Below are positions 16,487 through 25,171 of a stretch of DNA of 64,000 nt, one piece after another (position 1 is the first letter of the stretch; every line of letters starts with the position of its first letter). The notes under the pieces were generated by a model, which worked only from the letters and a program-made list of their open reading frames with translations, did not search any database and was not told the DNA's origin. Source of the DNA: Deltaproteobacteria bacterium (GTDB lineage Bacteria; Desulfobacterota; Binatia; JACPRU01); the NCBI GenBank assembly GCA_016189835.1, contig JACPRU010000018.1, positions 1-64,000 of the forward strand, given 5' to 3'. The position numbers and the translations under genes are program-made.

Positions 16487-16568
16487 AAAAGGGGTCGGGA
16501 GTCTTTTCGTGGCGAAGCCCTGCCGAGCCGTTCCAGGAAGAGCTCCGAAAAGACTCCCGACCCCTTTT
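16487..16568. repeat. Palindromic repeat, copy 1 (22-bp arms, 38-base loop)
   Basis: Arms at 16487-16508 and 16547-16568 are perfect inverted repeats with core GGGGTCGGGAGTC. The same arms occur at 62463-62511 with a short loop. It lies between divergent genes, so it is not acting as an ordinary terminator there. It resembles REP-type mobile palindromes; no RAYT transposase gene is in the window. Confidence 0.9.
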
Positions 16569-16632
16569 TGCCCTCGCTCGCGGCCAACCGCGCTCGCCGC
16601 TCGGTGTCGATTGTGGTACGTAGCGGGTTACC

Positions 16633-17382
16633 ATGTCGGGTCATTCCAAGTGGTCGTCCATCAAGCACAAGAAGGCCGCCAAGGACGCCAAGCGCGGCAA
16701 GTTGTTCACCAAGTTGATCAAGGAGATCACGGTGGCCGCGCGCGGCGGCGCCGATCCGAACGGCAACCCGAGGCTGCGCACCGCGGTGCTGACGGCGCGC
16801 GCCGCCAGCCTGCCGAACGACACCATCGAGCGCGCGATCAAGAAGGGCAGCGGGCAGCTCGAGGGACAGCAGTTCGAGGAGATCGACTACGAGGGCTACG
16901 GTCCGGGCGGGGTGGCGGTGATGGTTCGCGTGCTGACCGACAACCGCAACCGCACGGTCAGCGAGCTGCGCTTCCTGTTCGGCAAGCACGGCGGCAATCT
17001 CGGCGAGGCGAACAGCGTGGCGTGGATGTTCCACAAGCGCGGCGTGATCCACGTGGACAAGCAGGGGACGGACGAGGACCGGGTGATGGAGGTCGCTCTG
17101 GAAGCCGGCGCGGAGGACGTCTCCGAGGCGGGGGATCTCTTCGAGGTCACCTCGGCGCCCGACGGGCTGGAGGCGATCCGTGCCGGGCTGGAGCGCGCCG
17201 GCCTGAAGGTCGCCAGCGCCGAGGTGACGATGGTGCCGAGCACGACGGTCCATCTGACGGGTGCACCGGCCGGGGCGGCGCTCAAGCTTCTCGAGGCGAT
17301 CGAGGACCACGACGACGTGCAGAGCGTCTCGGCGAACCTCGACATCGACCCGGCGGAGCTCGAGAAGCTGTCGGCCGCGTGA
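16633..17382 (+). CDS. yebC: YebC/PmpR family translation/transcription regulator
   Basis: 249 residues beginning [20 protein letters not shown], the diagnostic YebC N-terminus. Some members bind DNA as regulators and others help ribosomes through proline runs. The three-domain length fits. Its stop overlaps the ruvC GTG as GTGA. yebC-ruvCAB is a conserved order in proteobacteria. Confidence 0.96.
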   Translation: MSGHSKWSSIKHKKAAKDAKRGKLFTKLIKEITVAARGGADPNGNPRLRTAVLTARAASLPNDTIERAIKKGSGQLEGQQFEEIDYEGYGPGGVAVMVRVLTDNRNRTVSELRFLFGKHGGNLGEANSVAWMFHKRGVIHVDKQGTDEDRVMEVALEAGAEDVSEAGDLFEVTSAPDGLEAIRAGLERAGLKVASAEVTMVPSTTVHLTGAPAGAALKLLEAIEDHDDVQSVSANLDIDPAELEKLSAA

Positions 17383-17912
17383 CGGGGACGGGCTTCGAAC
17401 GAACGGTCAGAGTGCTCGGCATCGATCCGGGCACCGCGGTGACGGGCTGGGGAGTGGTGGAGACCGCCGGGACAGGATTCCGCTGCGTGGCGAGCGGCAC
17501 GCTCCACCTCTCCTCGCGGCGGCCGCTCGCCGGGCGCCTGCAGCAGATCCGCACCGTCGTGGCCGCGTTGCTCGACGAGCACGACCCCGCGGCGCTGGCG
17601 CTGGAAAAGGCGTTCGTCGCCCACAACGTACAGAGCGCCTTTCGCCTCGGCGAGGCGCGAGGCGCCGTGCTGATCGCGGCCGCGGAGGCCGGCGTCTCGG
17701 TGTTCGAGTACGCCCCGGCGGCGGTGAAGCTCGCGGTGGTGGGGTACGGTCGAGCCGACAAGCGACAGATGGTGCGCGGGGTGGCGCTGCGCCTGGGAGC
17801 CCCGGCGGCCGAGCGTGCCGACGAGGCGGACGCGCTGGCGCTGGCGCTCTGCCACCTGATCGGGGCGCGCTGGCGTGGGCTGGCGGGATCGCGCCGCGAG
17901 GTTGCGCCGTGA
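17379..17912 (+). CDS. ruvC: Holliday junction endonuclease RuvC
   Basis: This 177-residue RuvC resolves Holliday junctions made by recombination. Acidic active-site residues sit in [14 protein letters not shown] (first Asp), [11 protein letters not shown] (Glu) and [15 protein letters not shown] (the two Asp). The start is GTG 17379, overlapping the yebC stop. A second GTG at 17412 gives a start closer to the usual MLGIDPG. It overlaps ruvA by GTGA. Confidence 0.95.
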   Translation: MTGTGFERTVRVLGIDPGTAVTGWGVVETAGTGFRCVASGTLHLSSRRPLAGRLQQIRTVVAALLDEHDPAALALEKAFVAHNVQSAFRLGEARGAVLIAAAEAGVSVFEYAPAAVKLAVVGYGRADKRQMVRGVALRLGAPAAERADEADALALALCHLIGARWRGLAGSRREVAP

Positions 17913-18499
17913 TCGCTCGCTTGCGGGGCTGGCTTCGCGAGCGCACGCCGGAGGAGGTGGTGATCGACGTCGGCGGCGTCGGCTACCAGCTGTTCGTGTC
18001 GGCGCAGACGCTGGCCGCGCTGCCGGCGGAGGGCGAGGAGGTGGAGCTGCTGACCGTCACGCATCTGCGCGAGGACGCGCTGCAGCTCTTCGGCTTCGCG
18101 GAAGCGGCCGAGCGGATGCTCTTCCAGATGCTGCAATCGGTGTCGGGCATCGGCCCCCGCCTGGCGCTCGGCATCCTGTCGGGCATGCCGGTGGAGGAGC
18201 TTCGCGAGGCGATCCGCCGCCGCGATCTGGTGCGCCTGACGCGCATCCCGGGGGTCGGCAAGAAGATCGCCGAGCGCCTCTCGCTCGAGCTCGCGGACAA
18301 GTTGCTCGCGCTGCCCGCCGAGCGCGCCCCGCGGCGCGACGCCGCGCTCGGCGACGTCGGCACGCGCGCGGTGTCGGCGCTGATCAATCTCCAGTTCCGC
18401 CCCGCCGAGGCCGAGCGAGCCGTGGAAGGGGCGCTCGCCGCCGGGTTCACCACCCTGGAAGAGGTGGTGCGCGAGGCGCTGAGGAGCACGCGGCGGTGA
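17909..18499 (+). CDS. ruvA: Holliday junction DNA helicase subunit RuvA
   Basis: This 196-residue RuvA holds the four-way junction for RuvB. The OB-fold domain is at 1-63 ([20 protein letters not shown] with [10 protein letters not shown]), the helix-hairpin-helix repeats are at about 70-140 ([30 protein letters not shown]), and domain III is at the C-terminus. The start GTG 17909 overlaps the ruvC stop. Confidence 0.97.
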   Translation: MIARLRGWLRERTPEEVVIDVGGVGYQLFVSAQTLAALPAEGEEVELLTVTHLREDALQLFGFAEAAERMLFQMLQSVSGIGPRLALGILSGMPVEELREAIRRRDLVRLTRIPGVGKKIAERLSLELADKLLALPAERAPRRDAALGDVGTRAVSALINLQFRPAEAERAVEGALAAGFTTLEEVVREALRSTRR

Positions 18500-19524
18500 G
18501 GCGCGAGCGCTCCGGGACGCTCGGACCGATCGGCGGCGACGACGATCGCTTCGCCGATCAATCGCTTCGGCCGCAGAGCTTCGCCGACTACGTCGGGCAG
18601 GATCGAGTGAAGGAAAACCTCCAGCTCATGGTGACCGCCGCCCGGGCGCGCGGCGAAGCCCTCGACCACCTGCTGTTCCACGGTCCGCCGGGACTGGGAA
18701 AGACCTCGCTCGCGCACCTCGTCGCGCGCGAGATGGGCGTGAACATCCGGACCACCTCCGGGCCGATGATCGAGCGCGCCGGCGACCTGGCGGCGATCCT
18801 CACCAACCTCGAGCCGCGCGACGTGCTGTTCATCGACGAGGTCCATCGGCTGAACCGCGTGATCGAGGAGGTGCTCTATCCGGCGATGGAGGACTTCAAG
18901 CTCGACCTGGTGATCGGCCACGGCCCGGGAGCGAGCATGTCCAAGATTCCGCTCCAGCCCTTCACGCTGATCGCCGCCACCACGCGGTCGGGGCTGCTCG
19001 GAGCGCCGCTGCGCAACCGCTTCGGCAACGACTTCCGCCTGGAGTTCTACACGCACGCCGAGCTGGAGACGATCGTCGCCCGCTCCGCGCGCATCCTCTC
19101 GGTGCGCCTCGAGGCGGACGGCGCCGCCGAGATCGCCCGGCGCTCGCGGGGAACGCCGCGCATCGCCAACCGGCTGCTGCGCCGGGTGCGGGATTTCGCC
19201 GAGGTGCGCGCCGACGGGATCATTCGCCGCCAGGTGGCGCGCGACGCGCTGCGGCTTCTCGACATCGACGAGATCGGGCTCGAGCCGATGGACCGCGTGC
19301 TGCTCTCGACGATCGTCGACAAGTTCGACGGCGGACCGGTCGGCATCGACAACCTGGCGGCGTCGATCGGCGAAGAGCGCGACACCCTCGAGGACGTCTA
19401 CGAGCCGTATCTCCTGCAGATCGGCTTCCTGCAGCGCACCCCGAAGGGTCGAGTTGCAACCTCGAGCGCCTGGCGGCATCTTGGCAAGGAGCCGAGCAAG
19501 GGACCGCAGGGAGGCCTGTTCTAG
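18496..19524 (+). CDS. ruvB: Holliday junction DNA helicase ATPase RuvB
   Basis: This 342-residue RuvB is the AAA+ motor that drives branch migration with RuvA. The Walker A motif is [11 protein letters not shown], Walker B is [10 protein letters not shown], and sensor 1 lies in LIAATTRSG. The C-terminal winged helix ends in the conserved [17 protein letters not shown] 18496 overlaps the ruvA stop by GTGA, making the third such junction in a row. Confidence 0.98.
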   Translation: MRRERSGTLGPIGGDDDRFADQSLRPQSFADYVGQDRVKENLQLMVTAARARGEALDHLLFHGPPGLGKTSLAHLVAREMGVNIRTTSGPMIERAGDLAAILTNLEPRDVLFIDEVHRLNRVIEEVLYPAMEDFKLDLVIGHGPGASMSKIPLQPFTLIAATTRSGLLGAPLRNRFGNDFRLEFYTHAELETIVARSARILSVRLEADGAAEIARRSRGTPRIANRLLRRVRDFAEVRADGIIRRQVARDALRLLDIDEIGLEPMDRVLLSTIVDKFDGGPVGIDNLAASIGEERDTLEDVYEPYLLQIGFLQRTPKGRVATSSAWRHLGKEPSKGPQGGLF

Positions 19525-19557
19525 CAGTTCGCGTCGACCGGAGGCGGCTCACATCCG

Positions 19558-19770
19558 ATGATCGATCTCGGAAGGATGCTGATCCTGCTGGGGGCGCTCC
19601 TGGTGGTGGCGGGCGCCGGGCTCGTGTTCGCCGGCAGGATTCCCTGGATCGGTCGGCTGCCCGGCGACATCGTCATCCGGCGCGACGACTTCGTCTTCGT
19701 CCTCCCGCTGACGACCTGCCTGCTGGCGAGCGCCGTCGTGAGCCTCGTGCTCTATCTGTTGCGCCGCTGA
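19558..19770 (+). CDS. DUF2905 small membrane protein
   Basis: 70 residues with two membrane helices (7-27 and 46-66) separated by GRIPWIGRLPGDIVIRRDD. That sequence is the DUF2905 signature. Family function is unknown. It lies between ruvB and the NtrY kinase and is probably part of the same transcript. Confidence 0.9.
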   Translation: MIDLGRMLILLGALLVVAGAGLVFAGRIPWIGRLPGDIVIRRDDFVFVLPLTTCLLASAVVSLVLYLLRR

Positions 19771-19789
19771 GGACGGAGGATCGCCTGAC

Positions 19790-22015
19790 GTGAGCGTTCA
19801 TCTCGAGGAGCCGGGCGCGATCGAGACGGAGCCGGCCGGCGTCGAGGGACGCCTCAACCGCCGCGACGCTTGGCTGATCGCGCTGGTCGCCCTCGGCGTC
19901 TTCCTGTTCGCCGTGTTCGAAGCGCGGCTGCCCCAGTTCTCGAGCGCGCAGTCGCTGATGAACCACCTGACGTTCTTCCTGCTGATCAACCTGAACGTGC
20001 TGCTGCTCGTGGTGTTCGTGTTCCTGGTCGGGCGCAACCTCGTCAAGCTGATGCTCGAGCGGCGCCAGCGCATCCCCGGTTCGCATCTGCGCACCCGCCT
20101 GGTGGTCGCGTTCGTCGGCCTGTCGCTCGTGCCCGCCGTGCTGCTGTTCATCGCCTCGACCAACTTCATGGACAACTCGATCGAGAAGTGGTTCGACGAG
20201 CAGGTGGAGCGCTCGCTCGAGGGCTCCCACGAGGTGGTGCAGGCGTTCTACCAGACCACCGCGCAGTCGATGCGGACGCGCGCGCGCGAGATCGCCGCGG
20301 ACGTCGCCGTCCGCGGGTTGATGGCGCCGGAGCGTGGCGCCGAGCTGACGCGGTACGCGGAGGCGCGCCGCGCCGAGGCCGGGCTCGGCGCCGTCGCGGT
20401 GTTCTCGCCGCAACGCGACTTGCGCGCGGTGGCGTTCTCGGCGGCGGCGGGAAGCATCACGGTGGCCCCCGAGGGCGCGGCGTTCCGGGAGCTGCTGGAG
20501 GGCGAGGAGATCACCCGGATCGAGCCGCTCGGCGGCGGCGACATCGTTCGCGGCGCCGCGCCGATCGTGGTCCAGGGGAGCGTGGTGGGCGCGGTGGTGG
20601 TCGATCAGTACGTCCCGGTGAGCCTGGCGCAGCGGTCCGAAGGCATCGAGCGGTCGTTTCGGGAATACCGCGAGCTGAAGATCCTCAAGCAGCCGATCAA
20701 GAACACCTACCTGCTGACGCTCACGCTGATCACGCTCGTCGTCGTGTTCGCCGCCACCTGGTACGGGCTCTCGCTCGCCAAGGGCATCACCGTGCCGATC
20801 CAGCAGCTCGCCGAGGGCACCCGCGAGGTCGCGCACGGCAACTGGGACGTGCGCATCCCGGGGGCGGGCGGCGACGAGATCGGGACGCTGGTTTCGGCCT
20901 TCAACCAGATGACCGGCGACCTGAAGAAGTTCAACGCCGAGCTCGAGGAGCGCCGCCGGCACATGGAGACGGTGCTCGCCAACATCCGGGCCGGAGTGGT
21001 GTCGGTGTCGCCGGCCGGGACGATCACCACCTGGAACGCCGCCGCCGAGCGCCTGCTCGGCATCTCGGCGCGCCAGACCCGCGGGCGGACCGCGTCGGAA
21101 GTGCTGGCCGGGCCGGCGCTGGAGCCGGTCCGCAGCATGCTCGACGAGCTGCTGGCGACCGGGGTGAGCCAGAGCGAGCGCCAGGTCGAGGTCGTGCACT
21201 CGGACGACGCCTTCACGCTGCTCGCCGCCGCCGCTCCGCTGCGGGAGCCCGCCGCGAGCCCGGAAGCGCCGACCGGCGCGGTGCTGTTCTTCGAGGACAT
21301 CACCCAGATCCTCAAGGTGCAGCGCATGGAGGCGTGGCGGGAGGTCGCGCAGCGCATCGCTCACGAGATCAAGAATCCGCTGACGCCGATCCAGCTCTCC
21401 GCGCAGCGGCTGCAGAAGCGCTACGCGCACATCCTGCGCGAGGAAGTCTTCGAGGAATGCACGCGCACCATCGTCAAGCAGGTCGAGGATCTGAAGACGC
21501 TGGTCAACGAGTTCTCGAGCTTCGCGCGACTGCCCACCGGCCACCACCGTCCCGAGGACTTGAACGCTCTGGTCGAGGAGGCGGTCGTGCTGTTCCGCGA
21601 AGGGCATCGCGAGATCCGCTTCGACGTGCGCACCGACCCGGCGGTTCCGGCGCTGCTGCTCGATCGCGAGGGCATCAAGCGGGCGCTGATCAACATGCTC
21701 GACAACGCGGTGGCCGCCTGCGGGAACGGCCGCGGCTCGGCGGCGAAGATCGAGATCACCACCGCGTACCTCGAGTCGCTCGACCTGGTGCGGCTCGAGC
21801 TGGCGGACAACGGCTCGGGGATGACCCCGGAGGTCAAGGCGAGGCTGTTCGAACCGTATTTCTCCACCAAGAAGCACGGCACCGGCCTCGGCCTGGCGAT
21901 CGTCTCGGCGATCTTCTCCGACCACCACGCCTTCATCCGCGTCCGCGACAACGAACCGAAGGGGAGTCGCTTCGTCGTCGAGTTTCCAGTAAGGGGGGAG
22001 GCCGCGAATGCCTGA
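19790..22015 (+). CDS. NtrY-type membrane sensor histidine kinase
   Basis: 741 residues from GTG 19790. Three N-terminal membrane segments (about 27-43, 60-80, 104-122) precede a periplasmic sensor (about 123-305). A fourth membrane segment (306-330), HAMP (331-385) and a PAS domain (390-510) follow. The dimerisation box is RIAHEIKNPLTPIQLSAQR with phosphorylated H525. The ATPase has N635 (LINMLDNA), D673 (DNGSGM) and GTGLGLAI. The HEIKNPLTPIQLSA box is typical of NtrY. Its last 8 bases overlap the next gene, a receiver-LpxC fusion, instead of ntrX. The signal is unknown. Confidence 0.93.
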   Translation: MSVHLEEPGAIETEPAGVEGRLNRRDAWLIALVALGVFLFAVFEARLPQFSSAQSLMNHLTFFLLINLNVLLLVVFVFLVGRNLVKLMLERRQRIPGSHLRTRLVVAFVGLSLVPAVLLFIASTNFMDNSIEKWFDEQVERSLEGSHEVVQAFYQTTAQSMRTRAREIAADVAVRGLMAPERGAELTRYAEARRAEAGLGAVAVFSPQRDLRAVAFSAAAGSITVAPEGAAFRELLEGEEITRIEPLGGGDIVRGAAPIVVQGSVVGAVVVDQYVPVSLAQRSEGIERSFREYRELKILKQPIKNTYLLTLTLITLVVVFAATWYGLSLAKGITVPIQQLAEGTREVAHGNWDVRIPGAGGDEIGTLVSAFNQMTGDLKKFNAELEERRRHMETVLANIRAGVVSVSPAGTITTWNAAAERLLGISARQTRGRTASEVLAGPALEPVRSMLDELLATGVSQSERQVEVVHSDDAFTLLAAAAPLREPAASPEAPTGAVLFFEDITQILKVQRMEAWREVAQRIAHEIKNPLTPIQLSAQRLQKRYAHILREEVFEECTRTIVKQVEDLKTLVNEFSSFARLPTGHHRPEDLNALVEEAVVLFREGHREIRFDVRTDPAVPALLLDREGIKRALINMLDNAVAACGNGRGSAAKIEITTAYLESLDLVRLELADNGSGMTPEVKARLFEPYFSTKKHGTGLGLAIVSAIFSDHHAFIRVRDNEPKGSRFVVEFPVRGEAANA

Positions 22016-23282
22016 GACGATCCTCATCGTCGACGACGAGGCGCAGATCCGCGCGGCCGTGAGCGGAGTGCTCGCCGACGAAGGGTTCCGCGTGGTGCAA
22101 GCCGACAACGGCCGCAGCGCGCTGGCGACGATCGCCGCGGAGCACCCGTGCCTGGTGCTGCTCGACATCTGGATGCCGGAGATCGACGGGATCGAGCTGC
22201 TCCGCCAGATCCAGGAGCGCCACCCGGGGACTCGGGTCATCGCCATCTCCGGTCACGGCAACATCGAGACGGCGGTGCGCGCCACGCAGCTGGGGGCGGT
22301 GGATTTCATCGAGAAGCCGTTTTCGCTCGACGGGCTGCTGCAGCGGGTGGAACGGGCGCTCGGCGCCCCGGCCGCTGCCGACGATGCCCGCGAGCGGGCG
22401 CCGCGCGTTGCCCCGCGTCGTCCCGCGGCTTCCTCGGCGAACGGCCGCACGCGGCCGGCGCGCACGCTCTCGCGCAGCGTCGTGATCAACGGGCACGGCC
22501 TCCATTCCGGCGTTCGCACCGGTTTGATCCTGCGACCGGCTCCGCCGGGGACCGGGGTCGTCTTCGAGAGCATCTCGACGGAGGTGGAGATCCCCGCGCT
22601 GGTCGACTACGTCACCTCGACCGGCTACGCGACGACCCTGTTCCGCGACGGCACCGCGGCCAAGACGGTCGAGCATCTGCTCGCCGCGCTGCACGCCTTC
22701 GGCGTCACCAACCTGCGCGTGAAGATGCAGGGCGAGATCCCGATTCTCGACGGCTCCGCGCTGGGGTTCTGCGATCTGGTGCGGTCGGGCGGCATCGAGA
22801 CCCAGGACGAGGAGATCGTCGAAGAGATCGTCGTCGAGCGCCGCTTCTCGATCGGTGACCCGACGCACGGCAAGTACATCGCCCTCGAGCCGGCCGACGC
22901 TTTCGAGATCGACTACACGCTGGACTACCCGCATCCGGTCGGCCGCGAGCACGTCGTCTACCGTCACGACGGCCCGGACCGGTTTCGCGCCGAGATCGCG
23001 CCGGCGCGCACGTTCGGCTTCCTCAAGGACGTCGACGCGCTCGAGCAGATGGGGCTCGCCGACGGCGGCCGCTTGCACAACTGCATCCTGGTCGGCGACG
23101 ACGGGGTGATCAACACCAAGCTGCGACTCGAATGCGAGTTCGCCCGGCATAAGATCCTCGACATCATGGGGGACTTCTTTCTGCTCGGTCGGCCGATCCG
23201 CGGACGCATCGTCGCTCGCATGACCGGACACGGCGACAACATCGCGCTGCTGAAGCAGGTGCACCGGGCCGTGGATCTCTGA
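22008..23282 (+). CDS. Response-regulator receiver fused to LpxC deacetylase
   Basis: 424 residues. Residues 1-118 are a complete receiver: acidic pocket D9/D10, phospho-acceptor D53 (LLDIWMP), S81 (ISGHG) and K103 (IEKPF); IEKPFSLDGLLQRVERAL is NtrX-like. Residues 119-152 form an Ala/Arg/Pro linker. Residues 153-424 are full LpxC, which removes acetate from UDP-3-O-acyl-GlcNAc in the committed lipid A step. Zinc ligands H223, H381 and D385, catalytic E222 and H408 (MTGHGDN) are intact. The ATG at 22008 has a GGGGGGAGG Shine-Dalgarno inside the kinase gene end. NtrX's AAA+ and HTH parts are absent. The frame is continuous with no start or stop at the junction. Confidence 0.95.
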   Translation: MPETILIVDDEAQIRAAVSGVLADEGFRVVQADNGRSALATIAAEHPCLVLLDIWMPEIDGIELLRQIQERHPGTRVIAISGHGNIETAVRATQLGAVDFIEKPFSLDGLLQRVERALGAPAAADDARERAPRVAPRRPAASSANGRTRPARTLSRSVVINGHGLHSGVRTGLILRPAPPGTGVVFESISTEVEIPALVDYVTSTGYATTLFRDGTAAKTVEHLLAALHAFGVTNLRVKMQGEIPILDGSALGFCDLVRSGGIETQDEEIVEEIVVERRFSIGDPTHGKYIALEPADAFEIDYTLDYPHPVGREHVVYRHDGPDRFRAEIAPARTFGFLKDVDALEQMGLADGGRLHNCILVGDDGVINTKLRLECEFARHKILDIMGDFFLLGRPIRGRIVARMTGHGDNIALLKQVHRAVDL

Positions 23283-23308
23283 GGACGCGCCCCCCGGTTC
23301 GCGATCCC

Positions 23309-23336
23309 TTGTGCGCGTGGGGCGCGATGGTACAGT
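23309..23336 (+). promoter_or_regulatory. Candidate sigma-70 promoter for the PilZ gene
   Basis: TTGTGC (23309-23314), a 16-base spacer and TACAGT (23331-23336) lie 47 bases before the PilZ ATG. Both boxes are near consensus in GC-rich surroundings. Confidence 0.4.
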
Positions 23337-23382
23337 AAGGTTTCACCGCAGAATTCGCAGCCTCTCCGGGGGCCGAGAAGTG

Positions 23383-23694
23383 ATGAGCGAGGCAACGGAA
23401 CGGCGAGGAGCCGAACGGCGAGCCACAGACCGGGGCGGATCGGTCTCGTTCGGCCAGGAGGTCCTCGCGTGCCGGATCGTCGATCTCTCGGAGACCGGGG
23501 CACAGGTGCGCATCGACGGCAAGCGAGCGAGCCGCAACCTGGTCGGCAAGCGCGCCTCGTTGACGCTCGAGGGTCCGAAGCCGCGCGTGCTCGCCGGTCG
23601 CGTGGCGTGGGCGCGCCCGGCGGTGAACGGCGTCTATCTCGGCCTCGCCATCGACGAGGGCGACGCCAAGCCGCTGCAGGGCGCTCCGCAGTGA
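23383..23694 (+). CDS. PilZ-domain (c-di-GMP-binding) protein
   Basis: 103 residues from ATG 23383. The PilZ signature is seen as an arginine-rich N-terminus (ERRGAERRATDR, RxxxR-like) and DLSETGAQV (D/NxSxxG) about 25 residues later. Single-domain PilZ proteins bind cyclic di-GMP and regulate surface traits or secretion. It stands between the receiver-LpxC fusion and the convergent gspN. The frame is open upstream, but homology starts at this ATG. Confidence 0.85.
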   Translation: MSEATERRGAERRATDRGGSVSFGQEVLACRIVDLSETGAQVRIDGKRASRNLVGKRASLTLEGPKPRVLAGRVAWARPAVNGVYLGLAIDEGDAKPLQGAPQ

Positions 23695-23709
23695 CCGGGG
23701 CCCGGCGGT

Positions 23710-24615
23710 TCAGCGCACCCGCACGGCGCCGAGCGGACCGTACAGCGTGAAGGAGTACGTGCCGTCGGGCGGCCGCTGGTTGCGATGCAGCAGCATCAGC
23801 AGCGGCTCGAGGCCGGCGGGCGCGCCGGGGACCGGCCTCAGGCCGAGCGTGGCGCTGACCAGCGGCACCGAGCCGGCGCCCAGCCAGTAGATCTGTCCGC
23901 GCAGCTCGGCGTCGATCTCGGCTCCCGAGAGCTTCAGTGAACGGACGTCGAGACGCCCCGCCTTGAACTCGAACTCGCCGTCGCCGCTCGCGAAGTGAAG
24001 ATCCGGAATGACGAAGCCCTGGGCCTTGCCCTGAGTGAGCGCGCCATCCCTCAACCGCACCTTGCCGCGGCCCTCGAGGGTGCGGAGGTCTCCCTGGCCG
24101 CCGAGGTGGATCTCTCCCGAAATCTCGCCGGCCCAGCGGCCCTCGACGAGCCGGGTCAGGTGCGGATAGTCGGCGAGCCGCAGCCCGCTCCACTCGAGGT
24201 CGAGCGCTCCACTGCGGCCGACGGAACCCGAGACGCTGCCGCCGTACGCGCTGCCCGACATGGCGAGCGGAAAGCCGCCGCGGCCGAAGAGCGTCAGCCA
24301 CGACGGGCTGAGCACCACTTGCTCGGCCGCGATCCACGGCTCGGCGTCCTTGCCGGGAGCGATCAAGCGAGCGTCCGAGAGGTGATAGCCGCTCCACGGC
24401 CGCAGCCAGACCTCGCCGTACCGGATCTGCCAGCCCGAGTCGCGCTGGAGCTCGTCGGCCCAGTGGCGCACGACGAGATCGTGGGGAAACGTGAGTAGCA
24501 GGGCCAGCAGGAACCAGGCGGCGGTCCACGCCGCGTAGAGCCAGGTCGACGGCGCCGGCGGCCTGCGCGGCAGGAGGCGGCCGAGACGGCCGGCGACGCT
24601 TTGCAGGCTCGCCAC
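23710..24615 (-). CDS. gspN: Type II secretion system protein N
   Basis: 301 residues from GTG 24615, one base after gspM. One membrane segment (about 25-44) is followed by a periplasmic region with a W-rich repeat-like beta pattern (WLRPWSGYHLSDARL, SGEIHLGGQGDLRTLEGRGKVRL), typical of GspN. The role in secretion is not fixed; it is found in some clusters. It is the last gene of the T2SS operon. Confidence 0.85.
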   Translation of the reverse strand: MASLQSVAGRLGRLLPRRPPAPSTWLYAAWTAAWFLLALLLTFPHDLVVRHWADELQRDSGWQIRYGEVWLRPWSGYHLSDARLIAPGKDAEPWIAAEQVVLSPSWLTLFGRGGFPLAMSGSAYGGSVSGSVGRSGALDLEWSGLRLADYPHLTRLVEGRWAGEISGEIHLGGQGDLRTLEGRGKVRLRDGALTQGKAQGFVIPDLHFASGDGEFEFKAGRLDVRSLKLSGAEIDAELRGQIYWLGAGSVPLVSATLGLRPVPGAPAGLEPLLMLLHRNQRPPDGTYSFTLYGPLGAVRVR

Positions 24616-24616
24616 T

Positions 24617-25171
24617 CTAGCTCGCCGACTTGACGCTCGACACCGCGAAGGTGACGTCGAACTGATAGGGATCCGAGACCCGCTTCTTGATCTGCAGCCG
24701 GGACACGTGGACCGGGACCGCGGCTTGCTCGATCGAGTGGAGCAGCGACACCGTCTGCTCCAGCGTGACGCCGAGCAGCTGCACGTTCACGGAGTCCTCC
24801 ACGTAGCGATCGCCGACGGTCCGCGACGACGGGTCGATCGAGTGGATCCTGTCCCGGCTCATGGCCTTCTTGATCAGGCCTTCGAGCGTCGAGTACAGGG
24901 CGTTCGGCGAGCGGTCGGCGTTCTTCGCGGTCAGCTCGTCGGCCTGGCGCTTGAGCGCGAGGTACTGTGCGCTCAGAGCCTCGACGCGCTCGAGCTGTCG
25001 CTGCTTGGCGGCGATGCCGTGGCGAAGCGAGCTCTGGACGGAGTGCAGGGCGCGGATCATCAGCACCGCGACGACGATCACGAAGGTCGCGACGCCGATC
25101 GCGACGAACAGGCGCTCGCGGGGCGCGAGGCGCGCGTAGGCGTGCTGCAGGTTGGCGACCGACAGCTTCAT
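24617..25171 (-). CDS. gspM: Type II secretion system protein M
   Basis: 184 residues. One membrane helix (23-40) is followed by a coiled-coil stretch (about 43-85) and a ferredoxin-like domain in the periplasm. GspM links with GspL in the inner-membrane platform. The start ATG 25171 overlaps the gspL stop by ATGA. Confidence 0.88.
   Translation of the reverse strand: MKLSVANLQHAYARLAPRERLFVAIGVATFVIVVAVLMIRALHSVQSSLRHGIAAKQRQLERVEALSAQYLALKRQADELTAKNADRSPNALYSTLEGLIKKAMSRDRIHSIDPSSRTVGDRYVEDSVNVQLLGVTLEQTVSLLHSIEQAAVPVHVSRLQIKKRVSDPYQFDVTFAVSSVKSAS

Noticed and set aside
16487-16568. Intrinsic terminator
   Set aside because: The palindrome lies between two divergently transcribed genes, so neither gene ends there; it is better read as a repeat.
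19673-22246. 857-codon minus-strand frame opposite the NtrY kinase
   Set aside because: It is a shadow of the kinase in a GC-rich genome; the plus-strand protein has clear domains.
22008-23282. Two adjacent genes merged by a missed stop
   Set aside because: The linker codons 119-152 read continuously with biased GC codon use like the flanks, and no Shine-Dalgarno plus start is seen before the LpxC part; raw reads would still be needed to exclude an assembly error.
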